Assembly (NCBI GenBank): GCA_022496205.1
Contig: WTXD01000062.1
Location: 1 to 64,000, forward strand
DNA length: 64,000 bases
Direction of reading: 5' to 3'
From: Gloeopeniophorella convolvens
Lineage: Eukaryota > Basidiomycota > Agaricomycetes > Russulales
Both the position numbers and the translations under genes were made by a program. Of this stretch, positions 21,944 through 34,185 are shown piece by piece. The notes beneath the pieces were generated by a model. That model was not told the DNA's origin. It was given only the letters and a program-made list of their open reading frames with translations, and ran no database searches. Each line of letters starts with the position of its first letter. Within the stretch, counting starts at the first letter, position 1.

Positions 21944-23405
21944 ATGAACGCCCTCAAAGCTGAAATCGCCTCCAAGCGCAAGGCCCTCGATAATGGCCAC
22001 ACACGACCTCAAAAATACATGCGCAGGGGGGAAATCGAGCGGCTGAAGGAAGAAGAGGAGCGCAAGGCGCGCGAGGAGGTGGCCAGGAAGGCAGAGGTGG
22101 ACGCCGAGCAGGCCACGCTGGCCAAGGTGCGCCGCGTTGCATTCACTCTACTACTCAGAGATATTGAGACGTCGCTGGAGTTTAGAATTCCGGCCCTAGT
22201 CGTTCTGCATCGCTAACACCCTCCCTGCCCGGAGCCACGCGCTCGACCGCCTCGCCCGCGCCCGATGGCACACCGCCCCCGTCCGCAAGCGTGGCCTTCA
22301 ACATCTCCAACGAGGAGACGATACGGCGGCTCCGCGCAAAGGGCCAGCCCATCCGGCTGTTCGGCGAGTCCGACAAGGAGCGCCGCCTGCGCCTGCGTGC
22401 GCTGGAACTCATCGAGGAGAAGGGAGGCCACGAGCGCGTGGGCGGGCAAAACGACTTCCGCAAGGCGCTGGAGGACGTCGAGACGCAGGAGCGGCAGAAG
22501 AAGGACCGCAACGCAGACGCGACGGCCGGCGAGGGCAAGGGGAAGAAGAAGGACGAGGCCGCCGCCAATGACGGCGAGACGGCGGTGCTCGACCTCGCGC
22601 TCGTCAAGACGGACCCGGACAAGCTGTACCCTATCATCTACTACGCGCTCAAGCGGGCGCTGAAAGAGTGGGGCGAAAGCATGGCTGAGCGGCCAGGTGA
22701 GGACGACCCTCTCGCGCTCCCGCTGTCCCCGCGCGCGCCCGGCTGACGGCACAGCACAGAGCAGGTAAAGCGGACGACGCAAGGCAAGCTGGCCGCCGCG
22801 ACGCAGGTGCAGTCTGCGCTGTACCTCAAGCCGCTATTCAAATTGCTGAGATCACGGGTGCGTGCCGTCGTTCTGATGTGCTTGTTCTCGACGCGCAAGG
22901 TGGCTGACGTCGTCCCGCCGCGCCGGGGGGTATAGTCTCTCCCGGACGACATGCTGGCACGGCTGGCAGAGATCGTGCATTACATGCAGAAACGTCAGTA
23001 TCAGCGAGCCAACGACGCGTATCTCCGCCTCTCGATCGGGAATGCGCCTTGGCCTATCGGGGTTACCATGGTTGGGTGCGTGTCGCGCTACTGCTGCTGC
23101 TGCTGCCAGTGCTCTCGCCGCGCAAGCAAAGCGGTCTTAGCACGCACTGACGGTCGTGCCTTGTTCCTATAGTATCCACGAGCGGTCCGCACGCGAAAAG
23201 ATCTCGTCTGACCAGGTGGCGCACGTCCTGAACGACGAAGTCAGTCGCAAGTACATCCAGAGCTTGAAACGGTGAGCATGGGCAGCATAGGGGTATCGAA
23301 CCTCGCGGACGGGCGCACATGCTGATTGCCGCCCGCTGGACTAGTCTCCTGACGTTCTCACAGACCAAGTATCCCCCAGACGACGTGTCACAGCTGATGG
23401 GATGA
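21944..23405 (+). CDS. PRP18: Pre-mRNA splicing factor PRP18
   Basis: The start [18 protein letters not shown] and the following [18 protein letters not shown] match the PRP18 N-terminus, which continues into the small PRP4-like motif region ([40 protein letters not shown]). After an acidic linker the PRP18 domain follows: [36 protein letters not shown] and the conserved loop [20 protein letters not shown], then [12 protein letters not shown]. The last exon ends [13 protein letters not shown] (stop 23403-23405). It acts at the second catalytic step of splicing with Slu7 and the U5 snRNP. Introns are short and GT..AG. Confidence 0.95.
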
Positions 23406-23683
23406 CATCGTCCTCCGTCATCGTTTTCCCGCGCGCCCTGTTTGTCTACGTTGCGTTCGCGCAGCCCGTCGGTTCGGAGTTCAAGGTGGTCGCAGAGCGC
23501 TGTATGTGTTTGTGTGTTTCCCCGATCAATCATTTGATACAGCTGTTTATGGTATGATACAACGCGCATCTACGATGTTGCTCCTATCGCCAGCCCATCG
23601 TCCATCCGTTTTACGTGCAAATCAAGATTTGCGCGGTTGCACGCTGCACCGTTCGTTCCTATCTGTGATAATGGGACCCGCCG

Positions 23684-26187
23684 CTACACCTGCCTGGCCT
23701 TCTTTCCCTTTTTCTTGGACGTGCTCTCGGCATGCGAACCCGCGAGGGCGTGGCCGGTGGTGTTGATGTGCGCAAACAGTTTCGTTCGGCTGTCAAAAGC
23801 TTCCCCGCATACGTTGCACTGTCAGGGACGAACAACATGATGAGCACGCAGTCCGAGGCCTGGCAGAAGCCGACGACCAGCCCGACGGCCGAGCGAGCGA
23901 GCGAAACGGGGATAAAGAAGCGGGAAGCGCCGGACAGGGACCGGGAGAAGGCGCGAGTGAATAGGAATGGGACTCACTGCACAGCCGCCGCTCGCTTCGC
24001 CCTGGTCGCGCGCCTTCTTCGCCGCCTCCCGGGCCCGGCGCCTCTCCCGTTTGCTCATCTCCCCTTTTGCGGCGCCCTGCGCCGTGCCGGCACCATTGCG
24101 TCGCTCCTCGTGCTCCTCCTCCAGCTCGCCTTCGAGCCCGCCCTCGTCTGCAGAGTCCTCGCCGCGATGAGACCCAGGCGCCTCTGCGTCCCCCGGGGCG
24201 GTGCCGCCTGCTTTGAGCGGGGCGTCAGACACACGTTGCGACGAGGCGCGCGCCGATCTTTTTTGGGACGCTTTGGGAATGGCAGTAGGCGGCGGTGATG
24301 GCGACGGTGCGCGGGCCGCCTTCTTCCTCGCCCGCTTTTGCCTGCCGGGGCGCGGCCACTCGTCTTCGGCAACTTCTGCCTCGTTGGGCGTGGGTGCGGG
24401 TGATGCTGCTGCTGCTCGATCCGGGGTCGCCCCGGGCTGCTGCTGCGCCCGGTCTGTGCGGCGCGCCCCCGCCCCATCTGCGTCCGAGTCTGCTTCCCCC
24501 TGGCCAAGTTCGTCGCGTAGATGGGTGCCCCTCGCATCTGCGTGATCGGCATCGGCATCGACGCCATCAGCGAACGCAGCGGCGGTGTCGTCGTCGTCCT
24601 CGGCTTCGTGTGCGAGCTCTAGCTCTTGTTCCTCGGCCTCCATCTCGCGTTTCAGCTGCTCGACCGCGCGCAGGTGCTTCTTGCTGCGCTCGTGGCTGTC
24701 CCACGCCGCCTCGCTCCGGAACGCCTTGCCGCATACGACGCACTCCCACTCGTCGCCGTCCGCGCCCTCCGCGCGCGCCCACTCGAGGTCGGCCGCTGCG
24801 TCGCTCTGCTCGGCGACCTGTTGCCATGCCTGCGCAATAAAGTTGGTCGCCGCTGGCGCTGCCATGCGCTTTGGCGTCGCGGTTCCAGAGCCTGAAGCGG
24901 GCGTCGGCTCTGACGCCTGCGCCTTCTGCCGTGCGAGGTGCGCCTTGTAGCGCGGGTCCCGCTTACGCACGAACATGACGAGGGTCTACTAATCCGTGTC
25001 AATAATGCATGTCATGCATTACACATGAATCGCTGGGAACGATCGTTGCCAGTCGCACCTTGACTGTTTCGTTGTATTCCCTGCGCGCATCATCGCGAGC
25101 CTTTTTGTTATCTTTCTCCATCAGTCTGGGGGTGTGTCGCGAATGTGGCATAAGAACAGCCGCAAGGAGGCAGGCCCGGTTTGACAGCCCACCTTCGCAC
25201 GCGCCGGTCGGGGGCCTCCGAGAGGTTCCACTGTTCAGACCAGAAAAAATCCTTCTCGGTCGCGAAATTGAGCCAGAAATTGTAGAACAGCCGTGCGGCC
25301 TCGGACGGCCGCTCGCTCGACTGTGGGGCGCTCCAGCCCCAGGTCGAGCGGCCAAACGAAGGGAACTCGGCGCCGCCGTAGAGCTTCTCGTCGTGCGCGA
25401 GGCGGTCAAACAGATTCCGATAGATCGTGAAGAAGCTCTGTGTGACGCGCAGGCCGACAGGATCAGTCAGTGAGCCAGTCAGACGTGATGCGCCGTTCGC
25501 GCCAAGCACAGAAGGGCCGCACATTCTCCCCATCACCGAAGCCGGACCAGATCGAAGGGTTGAGGAACGCTTCAATGTGCCGCACGGTGAGCCCGCGATC
25601 GCGCGCGCGCGACGGCATGGTGCCCTTCTTGATGTCATTGACCACCGTCTCTGCATCTGGCTCGGGCGCAAGGGCCGAGCGGTGAGAATCGTACCACGCG
25701 CGTTCCTAAGAAATCCAGCACAGGGGTAAGACGGAGCGCCGCAAGGCCCGCGCAAGCGCGGGAGCACCGGAACGACTCGCCTGCTCGTCGCTGAGGACCT
25801 GGTATAGAATAATGGAAGTGTGCCCCGGGTGAGCACGGCGCGGCAGAAAGCAGATCGCGGCCGATGTGTATGCGCGCGCAGAGAGGGGCAGGTAGCAGCA
25901 GCACGTACCTCGTATGCCTGCTGGAGCGTGGCGAACCGACTTGTCGCGCCCTCCGGGTCCTCGTGGTTCTTGTCGGGGTGATGGATGAGCGCAAGGCGGC
26001 GGAACGAGCGCTGTCAGGTCATGATGGCTATCAGACGCAGCAGGGGGTCATTGCAGCACACGCGAGGCCCACCCTCGCGCGGACGTACCCTGATCTCGTC
26101 AGCGCTCGCGTCCTCTGCGACCTCGAGGAGGGCGTAATAGTCCTTCGACTCCTCGGGCTGCTCCGATCGCGATTCGCTCGCGCCCAT
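23684..26187 (-). CDS. JJJ1: J-domain zinc-finger protein JJJ1/DNAJC21, 60S ribosome biogenesis
   Basis: The start [20 protein letters not shown] leads into a J domain whose HPD motif is intact ([29 protein letters not shown]). The mid region has [31 protein letters not shown] and [20 protein letters not shown], followed by [19 protein letters not shown]. Two C2H2 fingers follow: [20 protein letters not shown]...H and, in a separate last exon, [21 protein letters not shown], ending KKARQV (stop at 23684). The acidic, Lys-rich linker between fingers is typical. In yeast, Jjj1 with Rei1 and Hsp70 releases Arx1 from cytosolic pre-60S particles. The extended frame past the last intron (to 23822) is read-through and is not used. 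Confidence 0.93.
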
Positions 26188-26502
26188 GGTGCTGGGGTCG
26201 CAGTCAGGGCTAGGGCCGCGCTGGAACGGTTAATACGTAGTGTTGGGATATTCCAGCACTGGCGATGGCGTCCTGGAGGCTCGGCAAGTTTCAGACTGCT
26301 CTCGCGCTCAGCCCGAGAGATGCCAAATTGCAGGCCCCGAGACAACCGCAATCGACGATGACAATTCCGGCGGTCCGGAAGCCGGCGGCAGCGACAGTCA
26401 CGTGCGGGCGCGCGCCTCTACGAACGGAAATTGTTCGCGCCGGCCGCGTCGCCGTCACGTCGCTCCCGAGGACAGCTCACCCACCACACCAAAACCTCAA
26501 AC
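26188..26502. promoter_or_regulatory. Divergent promoter region, JJJ1 / TIM13
   Basis: 315 bp separate the two start codons. No TATA box or clear motif is recognised; the region is GC-rich. Confidence 0.5.
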
Positions 26503-27052
26503 ATGTCTTCTCTCTTTGGCGGCAGCAGCTCGACCTCCTCCCCCGCGCAAACACAAGGTACCGCACCGCATCAGACTGCCCCGCACCGCTGAGACAACAC
26601 GACAGACCCCGCGGCGCGCAAGGAGGCCGTCATGGCCTCCATCCGCAACGAGCTCGCGCTCGCCAACGCGCAGGAGCTCATCAACGTGCGTGCTCCATCA
26701 CGTGCGGCCCGCGCGCAGCTCACCCATCGCATCTCTCGGCAGAAAACGAACGACAAGTGCTTCCTCAAGTGCGTGACGAAGCCGTCGACGGCGCTGTCCA
26801 GCTCCGAGGAGGTGCGCCGCACCTCCCACGCCTCCCCCTAGCCACCCCACGCTCACCCGCGCGCGCGCGCCGCAGACGTGCCTCTCGCGCTGCTTCGACC
26901 GCTACATGGAAGCCTGTGAGTCTGCCGCCCGCGCGCCGTGCCCGTGCCCCAGTGGCTGACCTCCGCACGTACGCGCCGCAGTCAACATCGTAAGCCGCAC
27001 GTACGCCACGCGGCTGGCGCGCGAGCGGCTCGAGGGCCAGGCGCAGGCGTAG
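26503..27052 (+). CDS. TIM13: Mitochondrial import inner-membrane translocase subunit TIM13
   Basis: Five exons join to about 104 residues: MSSLFGGSSSTSSPAQTQ, DPAARKEAVMASIRNELALA, NAQELINKTNDKCFLKCVTK, PSTALSSSEETCLSRCFDRY and MEAFNIVSRTYATRLARERL, ending EGQAQA with a stop at 27050-27052. The twin CX3C motif (CFLKC and CLSRC) at the usual spacing identifies a small TIM. The sequence after the second pair (RYMEAFNIVSRTY) is of the Tim13 type. With Tim8 it forms a hexameric chaperone in the intermembrane space. All introns are short and GT..AG. Confidence 0.95.
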
Positions 27053-28068
27053 GGGGCGGGCACGTCCCGCCGGGGCTTGAGAACCACACGCGGGACGGCT
27101 CGGCGCGGGCGCGCGGTGTGCCTCTGCGGGTTTAGCGAGCGCGGGCCCGTCGCGCGGCAGCACGGGCTCGCCCGAGATCCCCGGCTGGCTCGAATCTTTC
27201 GCCGCTTGCTGTATCTAGACCTAGAAACTTACACTTACATACGCACCCGCCTGCCCTTACCTACGCATGCATACAGCACGCTAGAAGCCCCGTGCACCCC
27301 TGCACGCCTAGTACCACTCGCTTGTTTGCTTACTTGCGGGATGTCCAAATGGACCACCCGCCAAGAAGCGCTCGTTAGAGTCATTCGCGCGTCGTCGCTC
27401 CACCTGCCGCCGTGATGGTCAGACTCTAGGTCCCCGTTGCGCGTGCACTGCGGCCGGACCTCCGTCACCACTGCGCAGTAGGCCGCCGGGTCTTAGATCT
27501 CGGGGATTCTCCCCGGGCCCAATGCGCGGCCTAGCCAGCCAGCCAGCCAGCCAGCCGCCGGCGCGAGTGCGATCGACTCGGGGACGGCAGAACTGTAGTC
27601 CCCCCTTCCGGGGCCGCTACGCGGCTGCACGAAATCACAACAAAGCTGAAAGATGCAATGCGAGCGGATCTGGCAGCGCGGGCGCGGTGGCAGTGATGGT
27701 GGCGGTGATGGACGGCGTAGGTGCTCCGATTCGGCGCGCAACTGGTAGCTGTAGTACCACATCGACACCACACACTGGAGGGGCAATAGCACGGCGCGTT
27801 CCTGGTTAACCCGTAGTAAGCACGTAAGATAATGTTCAGACGGTGCTGTAGCAAACAAATGGTATAGTAAGGGGGGGAATAGATTCCTGATGCCCGAGGG
27901 TTAAATATCGTACTGGCGAAAGAAGAGGGGGGGGGGGGGGGGAGGCGACGAGGACGAGAAAGCACTGCACAACAATGATAGCACAACATAACAGACGGCG
28001 GACGACGACGACAGCCACACACACAACACCCACGCACACCCACGCACACACCGCACCGCCGCGCCGCA
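27053..28068. other. Intergenic between convergent genes, simple repeats
   Basis: This contains an (AGCC)n run near 27534-27556 and a 16-G homopolymer at 27927-27942. No gene is seen; it probably holds the 3' UTRs of TIM13 and the homeobox gene. Confidence 0.6.
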
Positions 28069-29974
28069 CTAGTGCCCGTGGTGCTCGTGCGTCTCAAAGC
28101 CGTTGCCGTACGGCGCGCCGAGGCCGAGCGACATCGCGTGCCGCGTGTACGGCTGCGGCGCGAGCGGCGGCGGCGTCGGCGCGAGCCCAAAGTGCCCATG
28201 CGCGGGCGGCGCGGACGCAGGCGGCGTGTGCACCGCGTAGCCCTGGGCGAACGCCTGCTGCTGCTGCTGCTGCTGCTCGCCGTACCCGACGTGCGGCCGC
28301 TGCACGGCGACCTCGGTCGGGTAGAGCGAGGTCGTCGAGTAGCCCGACGAGGACGAGGCGGAGCTCAGCGCGTACGGTGGGTACGCCACGGCGGCGGCGG
28401 GCGGCGGCGCGGGGGACGGGTGGTTCGAGAGCGCGTGGAACTGCGCGTGCGGCGAGGCGTCGTACTCGGTCGTGTCGGGCGGGGCGCTGAGGGGGAGGGG
28501 CAGCCCCGCGAACGAGGAGCGTTTGCGCAAGTCGATGAGGCCGAGGCCGTCCCGGCGCACGTCAACGGCGCCGCTGCCGCCACCGCCACCAAAGGGCGTC
28601 GAGCGGTAGCCGTGCTGCTGCTGCGGCGGCTCGCCCGCAAGCCCACGAGGCACGCCAGGATCCACGGCGAGCCCCGACGGAAGGTCTGATCGCATGTAAG
28701 CGGGGGAGCGCAAGCGAATATCCGAGCTCGATGTGACTTGGAAATTCCGGAGGACGTGCGCGAGCTGCACGGCCGAGCCGACGAGGTCGTGCCGCAGGAT
28801 CTTGGTCGCCTGCATGCCCTCGGTCCAGTCTGCACAGCGCTTCCACGCGCGCAGCGGCGGGCCACCGGCCGTCGTCGTCGTCGGGGGCGACGGCGCGACG
28901 TCCTCGAGGTAGAAAAGCGGGGGCTGGGATAGGAAGAAGGAGGCGAGGCCCGAGCCCGGCGCGGCGTTGACGAACTCGGTCTCGACGATGATGTCAAAGG
29001 GGATCTCCATTTTGAAGCCGTAGCCGGACGAGTGGATGAACCAGATCAGGCAGTTGCGCGACTCGCAGACGTAGGCGACGAGGTCGTGCTTACTGACCTG
29101 CGTCGCTATTCGTCGCCAGGTCCCGATCGTGAGATCCGTACAGGGAATAATCGTGACAGCTGTGGGGGACACCAAGTCAGCACGCTGTCTCACCTCGACA
29201 ACGACGACGACGGCGATGGCGACGACGACTTACGTTCGTTTTCATGGATAAGACTGTGCAAGTCTGCGTCGTAACCAGGGCGCAGCTCGGGCGGCGTCGC
29301 AGGCGGCGTAGCGTCCGTCCGTCCCTTGCCTTTTCCGTTCAGCAGCTTCGCCTTTGCCCGTCTCCACACGCACGCCGTCAGCCCACGAGAACAAGGGGGG
29401 AAGCAAAGACAAGGCCCCAGCAGCCCTGCTCACCGATTCTGGAACCAGATCTGTGTCTGGCGCTCCTGCATGCCCAGCAGCTCGCTGATCTCGCGCCGCC
29501 GCGCGGCGGTGGGGCTCCGGTCCATGCTGAAGAAGCGCTCGAGGTGCACGAGCTGGTCCGGCGTCACGCGCGACCGCTTGCGCTTTTCCTTCTCTTGCCC
29601 GCCGCCGCCGCGGCTGCTACTGCTCGTCGAGGGCCGCCGCGGGCCGACGTCGGGCGACGAGGCGGCGTCCGCGTCGGCGCCGGGCGACAGCGCGCCTGCG
29701 CCTGCACCTGCGCTGCCCGGCTCCAACTGCACCGCGGGGGACTTTGCGGGAGACTGTGGGGAGGACATGGGCGACTCGGCGTCATCGTCTTCGCCGCCGG
29801 CGCCGCGGGGCGGTTTGGTGCTGCCAAAGCCCGCGGCGGGGGCGGCGTCGCGGGGAGGGTAGTCTGTGAAGCGCTCGTCCCTGGCTGTATACGGCGCGCC
29901 GCGGGAGCCACATCGTCAGCGGCGCGGGCGGGGCGGCGAGAGCGGGGGGCCTGGGAGGACTACTCACATTCCAT
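28069..29974 (-). CDS. Homeodomain transcription factor
   Basis: A homeodomain lies at about residues 85-145: RKRSRVTPDQLVHLERFF, SMDRSPTAARRREISELLGM and recognition helix ERQTQIWFQNR joined across an intron to RAKAKLL. Position 50 is Gln. Then follow HSLIHENE and a conserved fungal block, IIPCTDLTIGTWRRIATQVS and ESRNCLIWFIHSSGYGFKME. The long C-terminal half is rich in Pro, Ala, Gln and His (poly-Q at 28252-28276). The start is placed at ATG 29974 because MES joins in frame with RDERFTDYPPRD across the first intron. An extra upstream exon is possible, since longer open frames begin without ATG. Relatives control development and mushroom formation in agaricomycetes, but the specific role here is unknown. 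Confidence 0.88.
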
Positions 29975-32387
29975 GGTAGGAAAGTCCCAGGTAGGCGTGT
30001 GGGTCAGGAGCGTCACCGCCAGATTGACTGGTAAGTGGTCGTGCGTGCGTGGAGGAGGAGGAAGCGGAGGAGGAGGAGGGAAGGTCGAGGAAGGCAAATG
30101 AAGCGAGGCCCCGGGTTAAGCTGATCGAATATAGAGTTGGGCGTGGAGAGTCCGCCGGCAGAAAGGCGCTCTGCAGTGTGCGCGGTGCCAGTTGGGAGGG
30201 GCCTGGTCGGGACACGCGTGAAACCGATGATCGGGATGGGATCTTGATCAGAGAGGGCCCAATGAGCAAAGACGGTAGTCAGACCAATTGGGGACGGGTG
30301 GTCGACGGAAGAGGCGAGCGCTGGCTCTCGTGAACGGGGAGGCCAGAAAGAAGGATGATAAGACGCGCTGGGTGGGGATAAGGCCGTCAGGCTCCGATGT
30401 TACGGAAGGAGGAGGGGGGGGGCAGGGCGCAAGGTTGGGCAGGTTCGGAGCCTGTTGGAGGAGCCAGAGCGAGAAGACATCATGTCGAGAGCTTGAGAAG
30501 GTTAGCCGCTGTAACGCGCAGTTCGTCCGATCTCGTCTCTCCAGGCACAAACGAACGAACGAACTAACGAAAAGAGTCGGAAGTTTGGCGCTCGGCTGGC
30601 AAGGGAACCGCGGGCGTGCGATGCGCACGCACTGCTGGCGCGTCGCGCGTTTGCGAAAGTTCGTTTCCCAGAAAAGCGGTTGCAGGCGGTTGCCTTGTCG
30701 GGGGGGTTCGGTACCCTGGGTGGGGGTGGTGTCCCATGTCCCATGTCAAGTCGCGGACGGTGCCGTCGCATGCGCCACCGATCAAGAGCCACGGGCGGGG
30801 GCCACGGTATGTATCCCATGACCCAGTGCGGTGCAACGGGGGTGGTGCAGGTAAAGTAAGTTCAGATCTGGCGGGAGCCGATAAGGGATCTGGGGCTCGA
30901 GGTAAGTAGGGGCCTCCTGCGGGCGGGAGTTTGACAGATGGACTGGGACGAGGACGCGCGGCCGCGTACGTCATGGAAGAGACCGAGGACCGCAGACCCT
31001 GCACTGGGCCGTGTGTATGTACATTAGATTTGTGTGGACCGAAGAATGCGTTGGGGGGGGGGGGGGCACGCGCGCGGGCGCGCACAAAGCGGTGCGGGCA
31101 GCCGCGGCAATCGGGACACGGGGCCTGGAACTTGGCACGCACGGGGCGGCGTCAGAGGGTTTTGCAGCGGGGAGGCCAGAAACGGGCAGGGGAGTGATTG
31201 TCGGGGTCGGAAGACGCCCCGGGGCCGGGGTTGCTATGAGGAAGGGGGACATGTCTGGCGTGCGGCATCACGAAGGCGAGGAAGTCTGATCGGGAGTCTG
31301 CGACCAGCGGCGGCGGCGGCGGCGGCCAGCTGCATCCAGAGAACCCTCGAATTCACGCTCTTGTTGTCCCACTGGTCCCACCCGCTCTTGCGGTGACGCT
31401 ACAGTCGTGAACTGTGGATGTGAATTGTGCCCTCAACTGGCGGGGGGGGGGGGGGGCCCTCACTGGCGGGGGGCTTCCATTCCCCACGAGCGCAGGCGCC
31501 CCTTGAAGTTGCCCTTCGCAGAACAGGGAGAAGAACAACGTCACGGTCGCCTCTCCTGACCCGACCCCCCGGCGCAGACGACTGCTTCTCGCGCCCGCCG
31601 CGGTGACTCGGACCCAACTATTTTTTTTTTTTTTCGCCAACCGGATGCCAACCGGATCAGAGCCTGCGATCTTTGGCCTGGTTCGAACGCCCTGCCCAGA
31701 GTTCGGTCGCCCCGTGGGACCGCCGCACGTCCGCTTGGCAAGTTCCGGTGGGTGCTGCTCCTCCCTCGAGCCAAGTCGAGCCCTCGGTTGTGGCCCATCG
31801 GATCCACGTCCGTTGCTCGCACGCTACGCATACGCACCCCCCAGGGTGAAACTAATTTAGAAGCACACCCAACACTCGCGAGCTGTCACACGGCCGATGC
31901 CTCCTCGTCCACCATTTCACCTTCACGTTCGCATCACAACTTGTCAGCTGCATCCTGCCATCATGCATAGCCTCCCTCTCCCTCCTCCGTGCACCCGTAT
32001 CGCACACCATCCCATCTCCTGCCGCCAACTTTATCCATTGACACCTGATGGCTTGATCCAGTCCAACTTTCCCTGATTGATGATGTTCCCAACACTGCGT
32101 TTTGCCTCCATGCTGTGCAGGCGTCTGTCGCAGGTGCAACTGACTGGCTATCGTTCCTTCTCGTCGCCGTGCGACCAGTCCACTGCAGCTGCGTCCCAAA
32201 ATAGGCGAGGGGAGGAAAAAATAAAATAAACAACACGGGTTTATACTTGCCTTCAGCCAGCCACCAACAGTCCACACAACCTGCCTGATATACTTACGGT
32301 GTGCGACAGCAAAAGCAAAAAAAAAAACAAAAAGAGACGGAGAGAGAAGGAGAAGAGGCTATCATACCACCCACTTACACACCCACC
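29975..32387. other. Long upstream region of the homeobox gene, G-runs, no gene recognised
   Basis: About 2.4 kb with G homopolymers at 30414-30422, 31053-31066 and 31442-31456, a T-run near 31621, and a doubled cccatgtcccatgtc near 30730. The many open frames are low-complexity and arise from composition. It is likely promoter and 5' leader for the homeobox gene plus the U1-70K 3' UTR. Confidence 0.5.
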
Positions 32388-33833
32388 CTAGTATCGCGGC
32401 CGCTTGGAGTCCCGGTCCTCGTAGCCTCCCGGGCCCTCGCGCTTGAGATGTCCTCGGTCGCCTCCGTAGCCGCCGCGTTCGCCGCCACCACCAGGCGGGC
32501 CATACCCTGGACCCCCTCCAGGAGGTCCGTACCCACCTGGGCCACCAGGACCACCAGGCCCGCCCGGGCCAGGAGGGCCGCCGTATCTGCCGGGAGGCGG
32601 TCCGTCGTTGAACCCTCCGCCGCTTTGGTACCCAAGGCCACCGCCTCTGCCTCTGTTAGCCGCATTGGCGTGCACGGTCAGCATGTCGATCTCGGCGCGC
32701 AGGCGACGATCACCAACCTGAAACCACCTCCACCTCGCGGTGGCCCAAAGTCGTCGCGGCCGCCTCTGAAACCGCCGCCCCCACCACCGCGGAAGCCACC
32801 GCCGCCCCCGCGGTCACCAAAGCCTCCGCGGTCGCCAAACCCGCCTCTGTCACCAAAGCCTCCTCCACCGCGCCCTCCACCGAACCCGCCGCGTCCGCCA
32901 CCGCCACGGAAGCCTCCGCGGCCGCGCTCAAAGCCGCCCCGGAAACCACCCCTGCTGCCGCCGCCGCCGCTAAATGATGATGGCGGCTCGACAGGTTTCG
33001 GGCGGCCGCCGAGACCGCCGCCGAGACGGCGCGGCTTCCATCCGCGGACGGTGCGTCCGCGCTCGACGTCGACCATGATGCGCTTGCCGTTGATGTGCAG
33101 GCCGTCGGACTCCTTGTACGCAGCTAGAGTGGTGAGCAGACGAGGGGTGAGTCGGCTAGGTTAGCAAGCGTCCGCGTGGCAGGATACGACCGTAAAGTCT
33201 CAATAACCTTTCATGTCGCGCTCTCGCTCGTAGACGATGAACGCGTAGCCACGGCTGCGCCCCTTTTTGTCTTTTACGATCCGCACGCGTTCGATGGTGC
33301 CGTACATCTCGAATTCGCGGCGGAGGTCGCTGTCTGTCGCGCCCTTGTGCTGCGCAACGGGGTCAGGGTCAGCTTGGTGATTCCGGCAACGAGTGAGGCA
33401 GGACACGCACTATCCGCGAGACGAACAGGGTCTTGTAAGGATCACCGACTGCCTGCGCGTCTTCCTGCGGTTTGTCTGGCAGAGGTCAGACGAGAAAAAC
33501 GCGAAGCGACGGGAAACGGCACGCACAGGTCTCTTTCGCTTTTAGGTACTCTTCCGTCCGCTTCTTCTTCCTCTCCTCGCGGCGCACCTGGCGCTTGATC
33601 TCCTCTGCGAGCGTGAAGGTGGGCTCCTCGCCCTCCTCCATGCCCTCTGTGGTGCCGTTGGCGAGGCTAGACGTGGCAACCTCCTTCAGCATAGCGAGCC
33701 AGGGCCCGACGCCGGAGACGTCTTTTTTTGTGACGCGGTCGAGGTCCTTGTCGACGGGGCGGACATAGGCGAGCGCGGGGCGGGGCGCGAAGAGCTTGAG
33801 GAGGTTGGGCGGGAGGAGATGTGTGCCGGGCAT
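32388..33833 (-). CDS. U1 snRNP 70 kDa protein
   Basis: The N-terminus [20 protein letters not shown] and the following [13 protein letters not shown] and [20 protein letters not shown] match the U1-70K N-terminal block that contacts U1-C and stem-loop I. The RRM follows after short introns: KTLFVSRI (RNP2), [40 protein letters not shown] (RNP1), then [20 protein letters not shown] and [10 protein letters not shown]. Instead of the Arg-Asp/Arg-Ser tail of animals, the C-terminus is a long Gly-rich RGG-type region ([14 protein letters not shown]) ending [10 protein letters not shown]. It recognises the 5' splice site as part of U1 snRNP. The yeast counterpart is SNP1. Confidence 0.93.
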
Positions 33834-34185
33834 GGCGGCGCGTGTGCCGGGGTGTGTGGGCTCTGTGGGCTCTGCGGGCTCTGCGTGGGCAGAGGATTAG
33901 GGCGCGGGTAGTTGAGGCGCGGCGCGTGATGTAGATATGTGGGAGAGAAAATAAAGAGGAGGGCTGTCGAGGCGTCGGGTGTCGGGTGGTTGGGCTGAGG
34001 ATCGTCAACGCAGCTGCGAAACCGCGAGTTGAAACTCCGCACGCGTGGCTCCGGCGTCTTCTTCCGTCTCCGCTCACCGACTCTGCACGCTCGCTCGAGA
34101 GTAGAGTAGAGTTTGTAGAGTGCTCTCTAGAGTTCACTCTAGGTTCCCTCTAGAGTATTCCCTGATTGACCTAGCTGGCTGCCCC
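33834..34185. promoter_or_regulatory. Divergent promoter region, U1-70K / COX10, with CTCTAGAG repeats
   Basis: The palindrome ctctagag occurs at 34125-34132 and 34148-34155, with related gagagtagagtagag (34098) and actctagg between them. The function is not known; it could be a regulatory cluster or simple-sequence drift. Confidence 0.4.

Noticed and set aside
22182..22782. Long minus-strand frames opposite PRP18
   Set aside because: The plus strand encodes conserved PRP18 blocks; the reverse frames are low-complexity.
23272..23342. Box B-like gaggttcgatacccc on the minus strand in a PRP18 intron
   Set aside because: T-arm bases are not complementary and no acceptor stem forms, so it is not a tRNA.
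29975..30269. Longer N-terminus for the homeobox protein from the upstream open frame
   Set aside because: That frame begins at TTG and does not join in frame to the next exon, whereas ATG 29974 does.
30564..31142. 192-residue minus-strand frame upstream of the homeobox gene
   Set aside because: It is Pro/Arg/Ala-rich with no family resemblance and crosses a G-run, so it is compositional.
31660..31700. Box B-like ggttcgaacgcc
   Set aside because: No pairing T-arm and no box A at proper distance.
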